Origin: Micromonospora sp. WMMD882
Lineage (GTDB): Bacteria > Actinomycetota > Actinomycetes > Mycobacteriales > Micromonosporaceae
Direction: 5' to 3'
DNA: 64,000 nucleotides
Assembly (NCBI RefSeq): GCF_027497255.1
Contig: NZ_CP114903.1
Coordinates: 2,108,001-2,172,000 of the forward strand
Positions 32,087 to 43,051 of this stretch are shown here, in pieces; position 1 is the stretch's first letter; every line of letters starts with the position of its first letter. The notes under the pieces were generated by a model. It had not been told where the DNA came from and did no database searches. It saw nothing but the letters and a program-made list of their open reading frames with translations. Both the position numbers and the translations under genes were made by a program.

Positions 32087-34765
32087 TCACGCGTCGCTGA
32101 TCGCCTTCTCCACCGTGAGCAGCAGGTTCGCCGCCTCGGCAGCAGGCAGGCCGCCGCCCTGGGCCAGGTCGGGGCTGCCCCCGCCCCGGCCGGAGAAGGC
32201 CGCCTTGACCAGGTCGTTCGCGGCCAGACCCCGGCTGCGGGCCGCGCCGTTCACCGCGACCACCAGGGACGCCTTGCCGTTCGCCCGGGCCGCCACCGCG
32301 ACCACCGCCGGCCGCGCCGGATCGATCCGGCCCCGGATCTCCTGGGCCAGGGTCCGCACGTCGTTGCCGGCCGCGCCCTCCGGCGCCTCGGTGCCCACGA
32401 ACGCGACCCCGCGCACGTCCCTCGCCTGCGCGGCGAGGGCCGCCGCCCCGCCCAGCACCAACTGGGCGCGGAGCTTCTCCAGCTCCTTCTCGGCGTCGCG
32501 GAGCTGGGTGACGGTCTGCTCGACCCGGTCGGCGACCTGGTCGCTGGGCACCCGGTACAGCTCGGCGAGCCGGGCCACCAGCAGGTGCTCCTTGGCCAGG
32601 AAGCGGAACGCGTCCATGCCGACCAGCGCCTCGACCCGGCGTACCCCGGAACCGATCGACGACTCGGAGAGGATCTTGACCAGGCCGAGCTGGCCGGAGC
32701 GGTCCACGTGGGTGCCGCCGCACAGCTCCCGGGCGTAGTCACCGACCTCGACGACCCGCACCTCGTCGCCGTACTTCTCGCCGAACAGCGCCATCGCGCC
32801 GATCCGGCGGGCCTCCTCCAGCGAGGTGACGAAGGCGTGCACCTCCAGGTCGGCCAGCAGCACCTCGTTGACCTGCTGCTCCACGTCGTGCAGGACGCTC
32901 GGGGCCACCCCGGTCGGGGTGTTGAAGTCGAACCGCAGCCGACCCGGAGCGTTCAGCGAACCGGCCTGGGTCGCCGACTCGCCGAGGAAGTTACGCATGG
33001 TCTGGTGCACCAGGTGGGTGGCCGTGTGCGAACGCGAGATGGCCCGCCGCCGGGTGATGTCGATCTCGGCGAAGCCGGTCTCCCCGGCGCGCACCTCGCC
33101 CCGGCGCACCCGGGCCCGGTGCACCACCAGGCCGGGCACCGGCTGCTGCACGTCGAAGATCTCGACCTCGCCGCCGCCGACGGTGATCAGGCCCTGGTCG
33201 GGTTGCTGGCCACCACCCTCGGCGTAGAACGGGGTCGCGTCGAGCACCAGCTCGACGGTGTCGCCCTCGACCGCCGCCGCGACCGACGTGCCGCCGGAGA
33301 GCAGCGCCCGCACCCGCGACTCCCGGGACGTCTCGCTGTAGCCGGTGAAGACGACCGGGCCACCGGTGTCCAGCACCGACCGGTACGCGGTCAGGTCGGT
33401 GTGCCCGGTCTTGCGGGCCCGCGCGTCGGCCTTGGCCCGGGACCGCTGGTCGGCCATCAGCCGGCGGAAGCCCTCCGCGTCGACGGTCAACCCCTGCTCG
33501 GCGGCGATCTCCAGGGTCAGGTCGATCGGGAAGCCGTACGTGTCGTGCAGTTGGAACGCCTTGTCCCCCGACAGCGCCGCCCGACCCGCCTGCCTGCTCT
33601 CGGCGATCGCGGTGTCCAGGATCGTCGTGCCGGCCCGCAACGTCGCCAGGAACGCGTCCTCCTCGGCGTACGCGTACTGCGAGATCCGGTCGAACTCACC
33701 CGCCAGCTCCGGGTACGACGGGGACATGCAGTCCCGGGCCACCGGCAGCAGCTCGGGCAACGCCCGGTCCTGGTAACCGAGCAGCCGCATCGCCCGGATC
33801 GCCCGCCGCATGATCCGGCGCAGCACGTAGCCACGCCCCTCGTTGCCCGGGGTGACCCCGTCACCGATCAGCATCAACGCCGTCCGCACGTGGTCGGCGA
33901 CCACCCGCAGCCGCACGTCGTCCGGGTGGGACTCGGCGGCCACGTGGCCGGAACGCGCCCCGTACCGCTTCCCGGTCAGCTCGGAGGCGCGGGACAGGAT
34001 CGGCCGGACCTCGTCGATCTCGTAGAGGTTGTCGACACCCTGGAGCAGGGACGCCATCCGCTCCAGCCCCATCCCGGTGTCGATGTTCCTGCGGGGCAGG
34101 TCACCGACGATCCGGAAGTGCTCCTTGCTGGTCACGTCCGCGATCTCGTACTGCATGAAGACGAGGTTCCAGAACTCCAGGTAACGGTCCTCGTCGACCT
34201 CCGGGCCACCGGAACGCCCGTACTCCGGGCCCCGGTCGTAGTACAGCTCCGAGCAGGGGCCGGCCGGGCCGGGAATGCCCATCGACCAGAAGTTGTCCTT
34301 CTTGCCCCGCCGGACGATCCGCTCGGCCGGCAGACCGACCTCACGCCAGATACCGAACGCCTCGTCGTCGTCGAGGTAGACCGTCGCCCACACCCGCTCC
34401 GGGTCCAGGCCGAACCCACCCTGCCCGACCGGCCTGGTGGACAGCTCCCACGCCAGCGGAATCGCCCCGGCCTTGAAGTAGTCACCGAAGGAGAAGTTGC
34501 CGTTCATCTGGAAGAACGTGCCATGCCGACTGGTCTTGCCGACCTCGTCGATGTCCGGGGTACGGATGCACTTCTGCACGCTGGTCGCCCGCGCGTACGG
34601 CGGAGTCTGCTGACCCAGGAAGTACGGGACGAACTGCACCATGCCGGCGTTGACGAACAGCAGGTTCGGGTCACTGATGGCGGGCAGCGGAGCGGACGGC
34701 ACCACGGCATGGCCGTTCGCCTCGAAGTGGGCTAGGAACCGCCGCTTGATCTCCGCCGTCTTCAT
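32087..34765 (-). CDS. alaS: alanyl-tRNA synthetase
   Basis: Charges tRNA-Ala. The 892-residue protein has the class II catalytic core at the N-terminus ([34 protein letters not shown]), the editing domain with the zinc motif [11 protein letters not shown] and CGGTHVD, and the C-terminal DHHA1 domain ([14 protein letters not shown]). The ATG overlaps the stop of the next upstream gene (ATGA). Position upstream of ruvX-mltG is standard. Confidence 0.97.
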   Translation of the reverse strand: MKTAEIKRRFLAHFEANGHAVVPSAPLPAISDPNLLFVNAGMVQFVPYFLGQQTPPYARATSVQKCIRTPDIDEVGKTSRHGTFFQMNGNFSFGDYFKAGAIPLAWELSTRPVGQGGFGLDPERVWATVYLDDDEAFGIWREVGLPAERIVRRGKKDNFWSMGIPGPAGPCSELYYDRGPEYGRSGGPEVDEDRYLEFWNLVFMQYEIADVTSKEHFRIVGDLPRRNIDTGMGLERMASLLQGVDNLYEIDEVRPILSRASELTGKRYGARSGHVAAESHPDDVRLRVVADHVRTALMLIGDGVTPGNEGRGYVLRRIMRRAIRAMRLLGYQDRALPELLPVARDCMSPSYPELAGEFDRISQYAYAEEDAFLATLRAGTTILDTAIAESRQAGRAALSGDKAFQLHDTYGFPIDLTLEIAAEQGLTVDAEGFRRLMADQRSRAKADARARKTGHTDLTAYRSVLDTGGPVVFTGYSETSRESRVRALLSGGTSVAAAVEGDTVELVLDATPFYAEGGGQQPDQGLITVGGGEVEIFDVQQPVPGLVVHRARVRRGEVRAGETGFAEIDITRRRAISRSHTATHLVHQTMRNFLGESATQAGSLNAPGRLRFDFNTPTGVAPSVLHDVEQQVNEVLLADLEVHAFVTSLEEARRIGAMALFGEKYGDEVRVVEVGDYARELCGGTHVDRSGQLGLVKILSESSIGSGVRRVEALVGMDAFRFLAKEHLLVARLAELYRVPSDQVADRVEQTVTQLRDAEKELEKLRAQLVLGGAAALAAQARDVRGVAFVGTEAPEGAAGNDVRTLAQEIRGRIDPARPAVVAVAARANGKASLVVAVNGAARSRGLAANDLVKAAFSGRGGGSPDLAQGGGLPAAEAANLLLTVEKAISDA

Positions 34766-35067
34766 CGCTGGGGTTCCTCCGGAAAGATCTCTCGGTCACC
34801 GATGCGCGGGTCCTCCCGCAACTCGGCGAACTGGTCCTCGTACGCCTCGCCCCGGGCGAACGCCTCGTGAATCTCCTGCTCGCGTTCGGCCATCCCGATC
34901 CGGACGTCCTCCACGAAGCTACGCAGCGACTCCATCAGCCCGCCAGCCGATTCCGTGAGCGAGCTGGCCAGACCCTGCGGGGTGTACGCGTGCGCGGTGC
35001 GGGTGGCCTTGCGGACCACCACCACCCCGACAGCCAGCCCGATGCCGAGCCAGAACAGACGCCTCAT
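34762..35067 (-). CDS. small membrane-anchored protein (DUF6167-like)
   Basis: A 101-residue protein with one N-terminal membrane segment ([20 protein letters not shown]) and a charged soluble tail that includes [29 protein letters not shown]. Proteins of this kind precede alaS in many actinobacteria and are usually catalogued as DUF6167; the assignment is from memory. Function is unknown. Its stop overlaps the alaS start. Confidence 0.8.
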   Translation of the reverse strand: MRRLFWLGIGLAVGVVVVRKATRTAHAYTPQGLASSLTESAGGLMESLRSFVEDVRIGMAEREQEIHEAFARGEAYEDQFAELREDPRIGDREIFPEEPQR

Positions 35068-35090
35068 GCCCTCATCCTCCCGCTACCGGC

Positions 35091-35552
35091 TCAGCGGTTG
35101 CCGCGCTTGGCGGCCCGACGCTGCTGCTTGATCGTGTCGCGTACCTCGCGCTCGGTCTCGGCGTGCCGGCGGGTGGCGGCGGCCTTGCGCACGCCGTACC
35201 CGAAAGCGGCGACCTTGACCAGCGGGTTGGCGGCGGCGGCGGAGACCACGGTCGCCAGGTTCGCCACGTTCGCGGTGACGTTCTGCGCGTGACTGGTCAT
35301 CGTGTCGACCTTGGCGAGCTGGAGGTTCACCCCGTCGAGCGAGGTCTGCACCTGGGTCAGGGCGGTGTTGACGTTCTCCACCGTGGCGTTGACGTTGCCC
35401 AGCAACGGCGCGGTCCGGTCGTTGAGGTCGTTGATCATCCGGGTAGTGGCGTCGACGGTGTGCCGCAACCGCAGGATCGGCAACGTCAGGATCAGCACCA
35501 GCATCGCGAACGCAATGGCCGCCACCAGTGCCGCGACCTCTCCAAGCTCCAC
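35091..35552 (-). CDS. DUF948-type membrane protein
   Basis: A 153-residue protein: membrane helix near the start (VAALVAAIAFAMLVLILTLPIL), then a long helical region (TRMINDLNDRTAPLLGNVNATVENVNTALTQVQTSLDGVN) like the coiled-coil of DUF948 proteins, and a basic tail. The GTG at 35552 is chosen because GAGGAGG lies 6 nt upstream; the longer frame lacks a site. It sits 23 bp before the next gene in the alaS-associated run. Function unknown. Confidence 0.8.
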   Translation of the reverse strand: MELGEVAALVAAIAFAMLVLILTLPILRLRHTVDATTRMINDLNDRTAPLLGNVNATVENVNTALTQVQTSLDGVNLQLAKVDTMTSHAQNVTANVANLATVVSAAAANPLVKVAAFGYGVRKAAATRRHAETEREVRDTIKQQRRAAKRGNR

Positions 35553-35699
35553 GCGTGTCCTCCTCAAAGTCGTCGTGGACCCGTCGTCCACCCCAGCCAC
35601 GCGACGTCGTCACGGCCTGCCGGGCCGACGCCGGACCTGGTCGGACGTCGACGTCGGGCCCGCCAGCCCCAGACCCTACCGTCAGTGATGGACGGCGGC

Positions 35700-38600
35700 T
35701 CAGGACGGTGACGGTGTCAGCTCCAGCAGCGGGTCGTCGGTGAAGGTCGGGAAGGGATCCTCGCCGGTGAGCGAGGGATCCGTGCTGGGCTGCGGCCGGG
35801 TCCGGTCGTCGTCGATCGCGTTGCGGACCTTGATCGACACGGACGATCCCGTGCAGTCGCCGGTCGGCTCGGCCGGGGTCGGCTGCGGCGAGGGCGGGAT
35901 GGCCGGCTCACCGTCGACCGGCGGCGGCACGCAGGTCGGTGGCCGGACCCAGAGGTCGAGGGTCAGCTCGTCCCGCCGCCAGCACGTGTACCGGCCGGGC
36001 GCCGGCTGCTCCGGGCAGCGTTCCACCGACCAGGGTTCCCAGCCGGTGGCGGTGAGCGCCCGCTCGTACTCCGCCGCGGTCTCCTCGGCGGGACGCTCGG
36101 ACTCGGCGGTGCGTTCCCGCAGCCGGCAGTCCTGCAGGCACCAGCGGCTGCCACTGACGTTGTCGACGGTCGTCTGCTCGGCCCAGACCGGCACCTCGAG
36201 CGCGTCCAGCGCGTCGAAGACCGGATCCCGGCTGAGAGCGCCCACGGCGAAGAACGCCGGCACCGCGCCGAGCAGAAGCAGGCTGACCAGGACGAGCACG
36301 CCGAGGCGGAGCCGACGCCGTTCCCGGATCTGCCGGCGTAACTGGGAGCGGGCGGCGCGGAGCGGACCACCGGCGGACGAACCGTCGTCACCCGCTCGGC
36401 TGCTGCCGGCCAGGTGACCGTCGTCCCCTGCGTCGGGCCCGCCGTCGTGCCCCGCGGCGGGACGTAGCGCCGGCGGACCGGCCGGGCCGCCGGGCGCCAC
36501 GACGGCGGCACGGGCGACCGGCGGCGGTCCCGACGGTCGGTCGGTCGGCAGGCCGGGACGGTCTCCCGGCACCGTCCCGGAGCCACCGGGACGCTCAGGG
36601 CCACCGGGCCGGTCGGGGAGGCCAGCTCGGTCAGGGCCACCGGGACGCCCAGAGTCAGCGGAGCGCTCGGAGCCGCCCGGTCGCTCGGGGCCACCGGGAC
36701 GTTCCGGGCCACCCGGCCGGTCGCGGCCGATGTCCGCCGGGGGGCGGTCGGGCACGGCGCGACCCACCGCCGCCGCGCCCCGGGCGGGACCCGGCGGACC
36801 GGACGCCGTCGCCCTGGTCGACGCCGACGGACCCGACGCCGGCCCGTGGGCCGGGGCCGGTGGGCCGGACACCGGACCGGGGCCCGGTGTCGCCGACGCG
36901 GCCGGCGGACGGGCCCGGCCGACCGACTCGGCACCCGGACGCTGGGCAGGCGGCGTGCCCGGCCCATGCTGGCCAGCCTGCTCGACCGACGGTCTCGGCG
37001 CGGACGGCGGCGCGGGCCGGGCTGCGCCACGGGCCGGTGGGCCGGCAGGCGACTCCCCCGGCGCGTCCCGGGACGGTGGACGCGGCCCGTCGGGCGGGAG
37101 GCCCGGAGGAGTCGAGGCCGGCAGCGGTGGAGCGGACGTCGGCCGGCCGACGGGGACAGAACCGGACGGCGCCCGGCCCACAGGCGCCGGGGAATGCGCC
37201 GGACCCGCCACGCCGGGTGACCCGGGCGGGGCCGGCGACGACCCAGCCGGACCGGAGCCAGCCGGACCGGTGGTCCCGGCCGGGCCGAAGGGTCCGGCCG
37301 GACCTGGGCGGGCCACGCCGGGCGGAACCGCGGGGGACGGTCCGGACCGGGGGGGCCGGACTCCGTCCGGCGCGGTCCGGGACGAGCCGTCGGACGGGTC
37401 GGGCCGGGACCCACCACCGGCCACGGCGGGGCGTGGCCCTCCGGGCGGAGTCTGCCGGGGGGCCGGGGGCCGGGACGGTCCGCCGGGCACGGCCGGCGGT
37501 GGGCCGGGGGGTGGCCCGACCGGTTCGACGCCTGGCCGCGCCGTGCCGCGGGCCGGCCCGACCGGTTCGACGCCTGGCCGCGCCGTGCCGCGGGCCGGCC
37601 CTGCCGTACGCGGCACGGGCGGCGCGGCGTCACGCGGACCAGCGACGTCACGCGGCCCGGCCGTGACACGTGGACCGGCGGTGGCACGCGGGTCAGGGAC
37701 CCCGGGCGGGCCAGCGGCGTCACGCGGCCCGGAGACGCCGGACGGGCCAGCGGCAGCACGCCGACCGACGGTGGCACGTCCACCGGCCGGGGCGGATGAG
37801 GAGTCAGGGACGGCACGGGGGTCGACCGGCGGCCCGTCGGGACCGGGCGCCGGCGCAGCGCCGACCGGCGGCGCGGGCGGGCGGGCCGGACCGCTCGCCG
37901 GCCGCTGCGCGGCGGCGGGCGGCGCGCCCCAGCCGGCCGGGCGGTCCGCGGGCCCGGCGGGGAGATCGCCGTGGGCCGACCGGGGACCGGTCGTGCCGGC
38001 GGGGTGCCGGGGCCATTCTCCGGAGCGGCTGCCGGGTTCGTCGGAGGGTTCGGCGGCACGTCGCCGACCGACGGACCACTCACCCGTGGACGAGGGCGAT
38101 CTGCCGGGCCCGGTGGCACGGGATCGACCGGCGGGGTCGTCCGCCGGCTCGACGGCAGCCCGACGCCGACCCACCGGCGCGTCCCTCGGCTCGCCGGGCC
38201 AGGGTCGCTCACCCTGCTCGCCGACACGTCGCCGGCCGGTCGGACGCTCGTCGCCGGCCTCGACGGCGCGGCGGCGACCACCGTCGCCCGCCGGCCCGGC
38301 GGCGCGAGCCGGCGGCACCGGGCCGGTCCCGACGCCCGGGGCCGCCGGGCCCGACGGGGCGCCACCCGACGCCGGAACGGCAGGAGCGTTACCCGACGCC
38401 GGAACGGCAGGAGCGTTACCCGACGCCGGGACCACCGGGGCGTTCTGCTCCGGGGGCCGAGGGCGTCCCGCCGGGTGGCCGGTCGGCGGGTGGTGTTCCG
38501 CCCCGTCGGGAACGGGACGGACTCCGGCAGCCGCGCTCTCGACGGGCGTCCGGCCGGCTGGCCGGCCCGGCGGGGTCCGCTCGACGCCGGGGCGGACGGC

Positions 38601-39050
38601 CGGACCGGGAGAACCGGGCCAGGGCCCGTCCGGACGGACGGCGCCCCGCCGCCCCGGAGCAGCGCCAGCCGCCCCGGGCGCACCGGGCCCAGCGGGAACG
38701 TCAGGCGGACCGAAGGCGCCGGGTGGCGGCTGCGGGGGTCGCGCGGCCGGCCCCGGCCGGGTCGGCGGAACGGCCACGCCGGTCACCCGACCAGGCTCCG
38801 GCAGCGGAGGGGGCGGGTCGGCGTCGATCGACGGCCCGTCGGACGTCGGCGGGCCGCCCGCCTCCGGGCCCAGCTCGGAGCGCTGACGCTTGGCGGTGCG
38901 CAGGTCGTCGATCCAGCCGAGTTCCTCGCTGCCTACCGACTCCTCCGGCTCCGCGTCCGCCCGGCCCCGTCCCCAGCGGCGTCCCTTGACCCGGGGCTCC
39001 CGCCGATCGTCCGGGCCGTCCTCCGGCCGTTCCGCACCACGAGGTCTCAC
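35700..39050 (-). CDS. 1,116-residue proline-rich single-pass membrane protein
   Basis: Residues 1-90 are charged ([36 protein letters not shown]). About 90-870 are a Pro/Gly/Ala/Arg low-complexity region with internal repeats. A single membrane segment follows ([26 protein letters not shown]), then an ordered outer domain of about 200 residues containing four or more cysteines ([31 protein letters not shown]). Topology suggests a cytoplasmic disordered arm and an extracytoplasmic cysteine-bearing domain. The GTG start overlaps the rarA stop (GTGA). No family is recognised. Large plus-strand open frames across it are shadows. Confidence 0.75.
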   Translation of the reverse strand: MRPRGAERPEDGPDDRREPRVKGRRWGRGRADAEPEESVGSEELGWIDDLRTAKRQRSELGPEAGGPPTSDGPSIDADPPPPLPEPGRVTGVAVPPTRPGPAARPPQPPPGAFGPPDVPAGPGAPGAAGAAPGRRGAVRPDGPWPGSPGPAVRPGVERTPPGRPAGRTPVESAAAGVRPVPDGAEHHPPTGHPAGRPRPPEQNAPVVPASGNAPAVPASGNAPAVPASGGAPSGPAAPGVGTGPVPPARAAGPAGDGGRRRAVEAGDERPTGRRRVGEQGERPWPGEPRDAPVGRRRAAVEPADDPAGRSRATGPGRSPSSTGEWSVGRRRAAEPSDEPGSRSGEWPRHPAGTTGPRSAHGDLPAGPADRPAGWGAPPAAAQRPASGPARPPAPPVGAAPAPGPDGPPVDPRAVPDSSSAPAGGRATVGRRAAAGPSGVSGPRDAAGPPGVPDPRATAGPRVTAGPRDVAGPRDAAPPVPRTAGPARGTARPGVEPVGPARGTARPGVEPVGPPPGPPPAVPGGPSRPPAPRQTPPGGPRPAVAGGGSRPDPSDGSSRTAPDGVRPPRSGPSPAVPPGVARPGPAGPFGPAGTTGPAGSGPAGSSPAPPGSPGVAGPAHSPAPVGRAPSGSVPVGRPTSAPPLPASTPPGLPPDGPRPPSRDAPGESPAGPPARGAARPAPPSAPRPSVEQAGQHGPGTPPAQRPGAESVGRARPPAASATPGPGPVSGPPAPAHGPASGPSASTRATASGPPGPARGAAAVGRAVPDRPPADIGRDRPGGPERPGGPERPGGSERSADSGRPGGPDRAGLPDRPGGPERPGGSGTVPGDRPGLPTDRPSGPPPVARAAVVAPGGPAGPPALRPAAGHDGGPDAGDDGHLAGSSRAGDDGSSAGGPLRAARSQLRRQIRERRRLRLGVLVLVSLLLLGAVPAFFAVGALSRDPVFDALDALEVPVWAEQTTVDNVSGSRWCLQDCRLRERTAESERPAEETAAEYERALTATGWEPWSVERCPEQPAPGRYTCWRRDELTLDLWVRPPTCVPPPVDGEPAIPPSPQPTPAEPTGDCTGSSVSIKVRNAIDDDRTRPQPSTDPSLTGEDPFPTFTDDPLLELTPSPS
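37513..37596. repeat. exact 42-bp tandem duplication in the proline-rich gene
   Basis: Two identical 42-bp units (37513-37554, 37555-37596) keep the frame and encode two copies of a 14-residue block containing [13 protein letters not shown]. Confidence 0.9.
38365..38429. repeat. 27-bp tandem repeat in the proline-rich gene
   Basis: Two identical 27-bp units plus a partial third encode the 9-residue block PASGNAPAV. The frame is preserved, consistent with growth by slippage. Confidence 0.9.
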
Positions 39051-40600
39051 TGGTGGCCCTTCCTGGCGGCTCCGTCGCCGCCCTCGTCCGCCCTGGCGGC
39101 TCCGTCGCCGCCCGCAAGCGCCGGACCGTCCTGCGCGCCCCGTCCGGGGTCGGCAGGCCCCGGGTCGGCCGGCTTCGGGTCGGCCGGGGTCGGTCCGCCC
39201 CGGACGATGCGGCGCAGCAGGGGCAGCCGGGCCGCCACCGCGCGTTCGGCGCCGTGACCGGATGGACGGTAGTAGTCCGCACCGACAAGATCGTCCGGGG
39301 CGTACTGCTGGGTGACCACGCCCCGGTGGTCGTCGTGGGGGTAGCGGTAGCCGGCGCCGTGGCCCAGCCCACGGGCGCCGGAGTAGTGGGCGTCGCGCAG
39401 CACCCGCGGCACCGATCCGCCCCGACCGGCCCGGACGTCGGCGATCGCGGCCCCGATCGCGGTGGTCGCCGAGTTGGACTTCGGGGCGGTCGCCAGGTGG
39501 ATCACCGCCTGGGCCAGGTTGAGCTGGGCCTCCGGCAGACCGACGTACTCCACGGCGTGCGCCGCGGCGGTGGCCACGCCCAGCGCGGTGGGGTCGGCCA
39601 TCCCGACGTCCTCGCTGGCGAAGATCACCAGTCGGCGCGCGACGAACCTGGCGTCCTCGCCGGCGACCAGCATCCGGGCCAGCCAGTGCAGCGCCGCGTC
39701 CACGTCGGAGCCGCGCATGCTCTTGATGAACGCGCTGGTCACGTCGTAGTGGGCGTCCCCGTCCCGGTCGTAGCGGACGGCCGCCACGTCCACCGCCTGC
39801 TCGGCGGTGGGCAGGTCGATCCGGGCGGCGCCCAGCGCGGCGGCGGAGGCCGCAGCGGCTTCGAGAGCGGTCAACGCCTTACGGACGTCGCCCCCGGCGA
39901 GCCGGACCAGGTGCTCCTCGGCCTCAGGGTCGAGCGTGAACGCGCCGCCCAGACCGCGTTCGTCGGAGACCGCGCGGCGCAGCAGGCCGCGCACCGCGTC
40001 CTCGGTGAGCGGCTGGAGGGTGAGCAGCACGCACCGGGACAGCAGCGGCGAGATGACCGAGAAGTACGGGTTCTCGGTGGTCGCCGCGAGCAGGGTCACC
40101 GTGCGGTCCTCGACCGCGGCGAGCAGGGAGTCCTGCTGGGTCTTGCTGAACCGGTGCACCTCGTCGATGAAGAGCACGGTGGGCGACCCGCCGGCCCGGC
40201 GTTGCCGGCGGGCGGCGTCGATCACGGCGCGGACGTCCTTCACCCCGGCGGTGAGCGCCGACATGGCGACGAAACGACGGTCGGTGGCCCGGGCCACCAG
40301 ATGGGCGATGGTGGTCTTGCCGCAACCCGGCGGACCCCACAGGATCACCGACATCGGCGTCGCGCCGCCGACCAGTTGCCGCAGCGGCGCGCCGGGCGCG
40401 AGCAGATGCTCCTGCCCGACCAACTCGTCGAGGACGGCCGGACGCAGCCGTACCGGCAGTGGCGCGTCGGCCGGGACCGCGCTGAACGCGTCGGCGGCGC
40501 CGGAGCCTGCGGCGAAGCCGTTCACGCCACCGGACCCGGCGGGCGCGGGTGGCGCAGCCGCAGGGTCACCGAGAGTGAAGAGGGCGTCGGACTCCATCAC
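39047..40600 (-). CDS. rarA: replication-associated recombination protein RarA (MgsA)
   Basis: AAA+ clamp-loader-like ATPase acting at stalled forks. The 517-residue protein has Walker [20 protein letters not shown], Walker [20 protein letters not shown], sensor 1 [15 protein letters not shown] and the C-terminal tetramerisation region with [23 protein letters not shown]. An N-terminal Ala/Gly/Pro-rich extension of about 45 residues and a C-terminal low-complexity tail of about 50 residues ([15 protein letters not shown]) are extra. A second ATG directly follows the first. Confidence 0.95.
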   Translation of the reverse strand: MMESDALFTLGDPAAAPPAPAGSGGVNGFAAGSGAADAFSAVPADAPLPVRLRPAVLDELVGQEHLLAPGAPLRQLVGGATPMSVILWGPPGCGKTTIAHLVARATDRRFVAMSALTAGVKDVRAVIDAARRQRRAGGSPTVLFIDEVHRFSKTQQDSLLAAVEDRTVTLLAATTENPYFSVISPLLSRCVLLTLQPLTEDAVRGLLRRAVSDERGLGGAFTLDPEAEEHLVRLAGGDVRKALTALEAAAASAAALGAARIDLPTAEQAVDVAAVRYDRDGDAHYDVTSAFIKSMRGSDVDAALHWLARMLVAGEDARFVARRLVIFASEDVGMADPTALGVATAAAHAVEYVGLPEAQLNLAQAVIHLATAPKSNSATTAIGAAIADVRAGRGGSVPRVLRDAHYSGARGLGHGAGYRYPHDDHRGVVTQQYAPDDLVGADYYRPSGHGAERAVAARLPLLRRIVRGGPTPADPKPADPGPADPGRGAQDGPALAGGDGAARADEGGDGAARKGHQ

Positions 40601-40672
40601 GAAGACAGTACCGGCCCGGTCCCACGCCGACGGCAGCGCGGCGCGGGACGGGCCGGTGATGATCCGTAGCGG

Positions 40673-40885
40673 TCAGCCACGCCCGGGGCGACGGCCCCGG
40701 TACCAGCGGCCGCCGCCACCACCGCGCGGACCGCTGCCGACGCCGGCCAGGTAGAGCGAGAGCAGCAGCAGGCCGAGCAGGATGAGGGTGTTCCAGTTGA
40801 ACAGGTCGGGAGCGCCGAAGTCGGTGTTGAGCAGGTCGATGAGCAGGGCAAACCCGAAAACGATGGCCGCGGCGATGGCGAGCAT
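40673..40885 (-). CDS. 70-residue two-helix membrane protein
   Basis: Two membrane segments (LAIAAAIVFGFALLIDLL and TLILLGLLLLSLYLAG) separated by a short loop (NTDFGAPDLFNW), then a Gly/Arg-rich basic tail. The ATG has GGAGG six nt upstream. Similar short proteins are common in actinomycetes; function unknown. Divergent from the acetyltransferase gene. Confidence 0.75.
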   Translation of the reverse strand: MLAIAAAIVFGFALLIDLLNTDFGAPDLFNWNTLILLGLLLLSLYLAGVGSGPRGGGGGRWYRGRRPGRG

Positions 40886-40959
40886 GTCGGTCCTCCGGTA
40901 GACGTACGGGGTGGGCTGGCCGTCGTGTACCCAATCGGTCCGATCGTCAATCTCCAACC

Positions 40960-40987
40960 TGGACGGGCTCCGACCCGTGACTAGGCT
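40960..40987 (+). promoter_or_regulatory. promoter of a leaderless acetyltransferase transcript
   Basis: TGGACG and TAGGCT are 16 bp apart. The -10 is followed by only seven bases (GGTCGAC) before the ATG, the spacing expected when transcription starts at the A of ATG. No Shine-Dalgarno is present. Confidence 0.6.
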
Positions 40988-40994
40988 GGTCGAC

Positions 40995-41759
40995 ATGATC
41001 GACACAGCGCGGGCGGTACGGGGACGGGCGCCCCTCCTGGCGGCCACCGGTCACCACCCGTACGTCCGGCACGTCCTCGGCCGCCACGACGACGCGGCGG
41101 GCTGGCTGATGCCCGACGCCGTCGCGTGGCTGCTCCCCGACGGACCGGGACCGGCCGGCGGGGCTTTCGGCGCGGCCGGGCCGGCGCTCGACCTGTTCGC
41201 GGCGCTCGTCGCCGACGGGACGGTCCGGGCCGGGGAGCGGCTGCACCTGCCCCGGGTATCGCCGGACGAGCTGGCCGCCCGGCTCCCGGTGGCCCGGCAC
41301 AGCGACTGGGACTTCCTCTGGACCACCGCTGCGCCCGCGTCCCGCCCCGGGGCGGAGCGGGTGGTCCGGCTCACCGGGGCCGACCTGCCGGAGCTGACCG
41401 CGCTGGTGGCCGCCGCCTATCCGGAGTCCACCACCCACCCCGGCGACGAGCAGGTGATCGACTGGTACGGCATCCGGGACGGTGACCGGCTGGTGGCCTG
41501 TGGCGCGGACCGTAGCCGGGGCGATGTCGGCTTCCTCGCCGGCCTGGCGGTGACGCCGACGCAGCGGGGTCGGGGGCTGGGCGCGGCGCTCACCGTCGGC
41601 ATGACCCGCGCCCTGTTCGACAGGTACGACCGGGTGGGGCTCGGCGTCTACACCGACAACGTCGGCGCGTTGCGGCTCTACCGGGGGCTCGGCTACACCC
41701 ATTCCGCCCCGCGATCCACCGTCCGCCTGGTGGGATCTTCTGCCGGCTGCGCCTCCTGA
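40995..41759 (+). CDS. GNAT-family N-acetyltransferase
   Basis: A 254-residue protein whose C-terminal half is a GNAT domain: GFLAGLAVTPTQRGRGLGAALT carries the acetyl-CoA loop (Q/RxxGxG/A) and VYTDNVGALRLYRGLGY the last conserved strand. The N-terminal half (DTARAVRGRAPLLAATGHH) may be substrate-specific. The ATG at 40995 fits a leaderless transcript; earlier in-frame codons fall inside the promoter. Its last 67 bp overlap the 3' end of the convergent MFS gene. Substrate unknown. Confidence 0.85.
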   Translation: MIDTARAVRGRAPLLAATGHHPYVRHVLGRHDDAAGWLMPDAVAWLLPDGPGPAGGAFGAAGPALDLFAALVADGTVRAGERLHLPRVSPDELAARLPVARHSDWDFLWTTAAPASRPGAERVVRLTGADLPELTALVAAAYPESTTHPGDEQVIDWYGIRDGDRLVACGADRSRGDVGFLAGLAVTPTQRGRGLGAALTVGMTRALFDRYDRVGLGVYTDNVGALRLYRGLGYTHSAPRSTVRLVGSSAGCAS

Positions 41760-43051
41760 CCGGTGGCGGGGGTCTCGGCCGCCGGGGCGGTGGCAGGCGC
41801 GACCGGGGCCGACGGGGCGCGGCGGGCGGCGCGCCAGGCGGGCAGGTAGAGCGGCGCGGCGACGGCCAGCACCCCCGCGCCGACCAGCATGGCGGTGCTG
41901 ACGCTGGTGGCGTCGGCCAGCGCGGTGAGGGCGATGCCGCCGAGCGCTCCGGCCGGCATGGCCACCATCGAGTTCAGTGAGATGACGCTGGTGCGGTACG
42001 GGCCGTCGACCTGGCGGTGCAGCAGACCCATGTGCAGCGGGTTGGACGCGCCGTGCACGCCGTAGCAGGCCAGGTAGGCGACCAGCACCCCGAGCGGGCC
42101 GGCGAACAGGCCCATGCCGAGCACGGCCAGTCCCTGCAGGATCCGCAGCAGCGCGGCGCTCGGCGCGGCCCCCCACCAGCGCAGCAGCAGCGGGGTGAGG
42201 GCGGCGCCCGCCGCCGAGGCGAGCCAGGCCACCGAGCCGGCCGGGCCGAGCAGGGCCGCCGCCCGGTCGGGATCGCCCACCACCTCGGCGAGCCGGACCG
42301 GCAGCAGCGACTCGAAGGTGACCATGCCGAAGCCCCAGAAGACCTCCACCGCGACCAGCGCGAGCAGCACCCGGGAGCGGCGGAGCAGGCCCACCGCCTG
42401 CCCGATCATCCGGGGCGTCTCGGCGATGGAGGCGCGCAGCGCCCGCGCCCCGGCGGCGGGGCGGGGCTCGACCAGGAGCGCCCAGATCGCCACCAGGGCG
42501 ACCAGTTGCAGGGTGAGGGCGACCAGCACCGGCAGGGTCAGCGCGCTGACCGGCCCGACCGGGCCGAGCGTGACCAGGCCGCCGCCGAGCAGCGCCCCGG
42601 CGCCGATCGCCACGCCGCCGACCGTGCCGCTGTGGCCCAGACCCCGCTCGTAGGTGGCCTCCGGGTCGGCGGCGAGGGTCGAGTCCACGTACCAGGACTC
42701 CAGCGGCCCGCTCTCCAGCGCCCGGTAGACGCCCTGGAGCAGCCAGACCACGACCAGCAGGGCGAACGAGTCGGCCACCACGAGCAGCGCCCCCGAGGCG
42801 AGGTTGACCGTGCTGGCGACGAGCAGCAGCCGGCGGCGGCCGACGGCGTCGGCGAGACCACCGGTGGGCAGCTCCAGGGCCAGCACGACCAGCCCCTGGA
42901 CGGCGGTCACCAGACCGATCTGGGCCAGGGTGAGACCGCGTTCCCGCATCAGCAGGATCATCACCGGCACCAGCAGGCCGACCGGCAGCCAGCGGAGGCC
43001 GTGCAGGACCAGGAACCGGTTCCGGACCTGACGTACGGTGAGCGCGCTCAC
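41693..43051 (-). CDS. MFS transporter paired with an ArsR-type regulator
   Basis: A 452-residue protein of about 12 membrane segments. It starts VSALTVRQVRNRFLVLHGLRW and has the MFS loop motif LPTGGLADAVGRRRLLLVAST between segments 2 and 3. After the last helix a Pro/Ala-rich soluble tail (APSAPVAPATAPAAETPATG) runs to the stop. The GTG overlaps the regulator stop (GTGA), so the two form an operon. Export of a toxic compound sensed by the regulator is the likely role. It overlaps the acetyltransferase gene tail to tail. Confidence 0.85.
   Translation of the reverse strand: MSALTVRQVRNRFLVLHGLRWLPVGLLVPVMILLMRERGLTLAQIGLVTAVQGLVVLALELPTGGLADAVGRRRLLLVASTVNLASGALLVVADSFALLVVVWLLQGVYRALESGPLESWYVDSTLAADPEATYERGLGHSGTVGGVAIGAGALLGGGLVTLGPVGPVSALTLPVLVALTLQLVALVAIWALLVEPRPAAGARALRASIAETPRMIGQAVGLLRRSRVLLALVAVEVFWGFGMVTFESLLPVRLAEVVGDPDRAAALLGPAGSVAWLASAAGAALTPLLLRWWGAAPSAALLRILQGLAVLGMGLFAGPLGVLVAYLACYGVHGASNPLHMGLLHRQVDGPYRTSVISLNSMVAMPAGALGGIALTALADATSVSTAMLVGAGVLAVAAPLYLPAWRAARRAPSAPVAPATAPAAETPATGQEAQPAEDPTRRTVDRGAEWV

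Noticed and set aside
36730..38886. 718-codon plus-strand open frame opposite the proline-rich gene
   Set aside because: Low-complexity on both strands. The minus-strand frame has a membrane helix, an ordered domain and a GTGA overlap with rarA; the plus-strand one has nothing.
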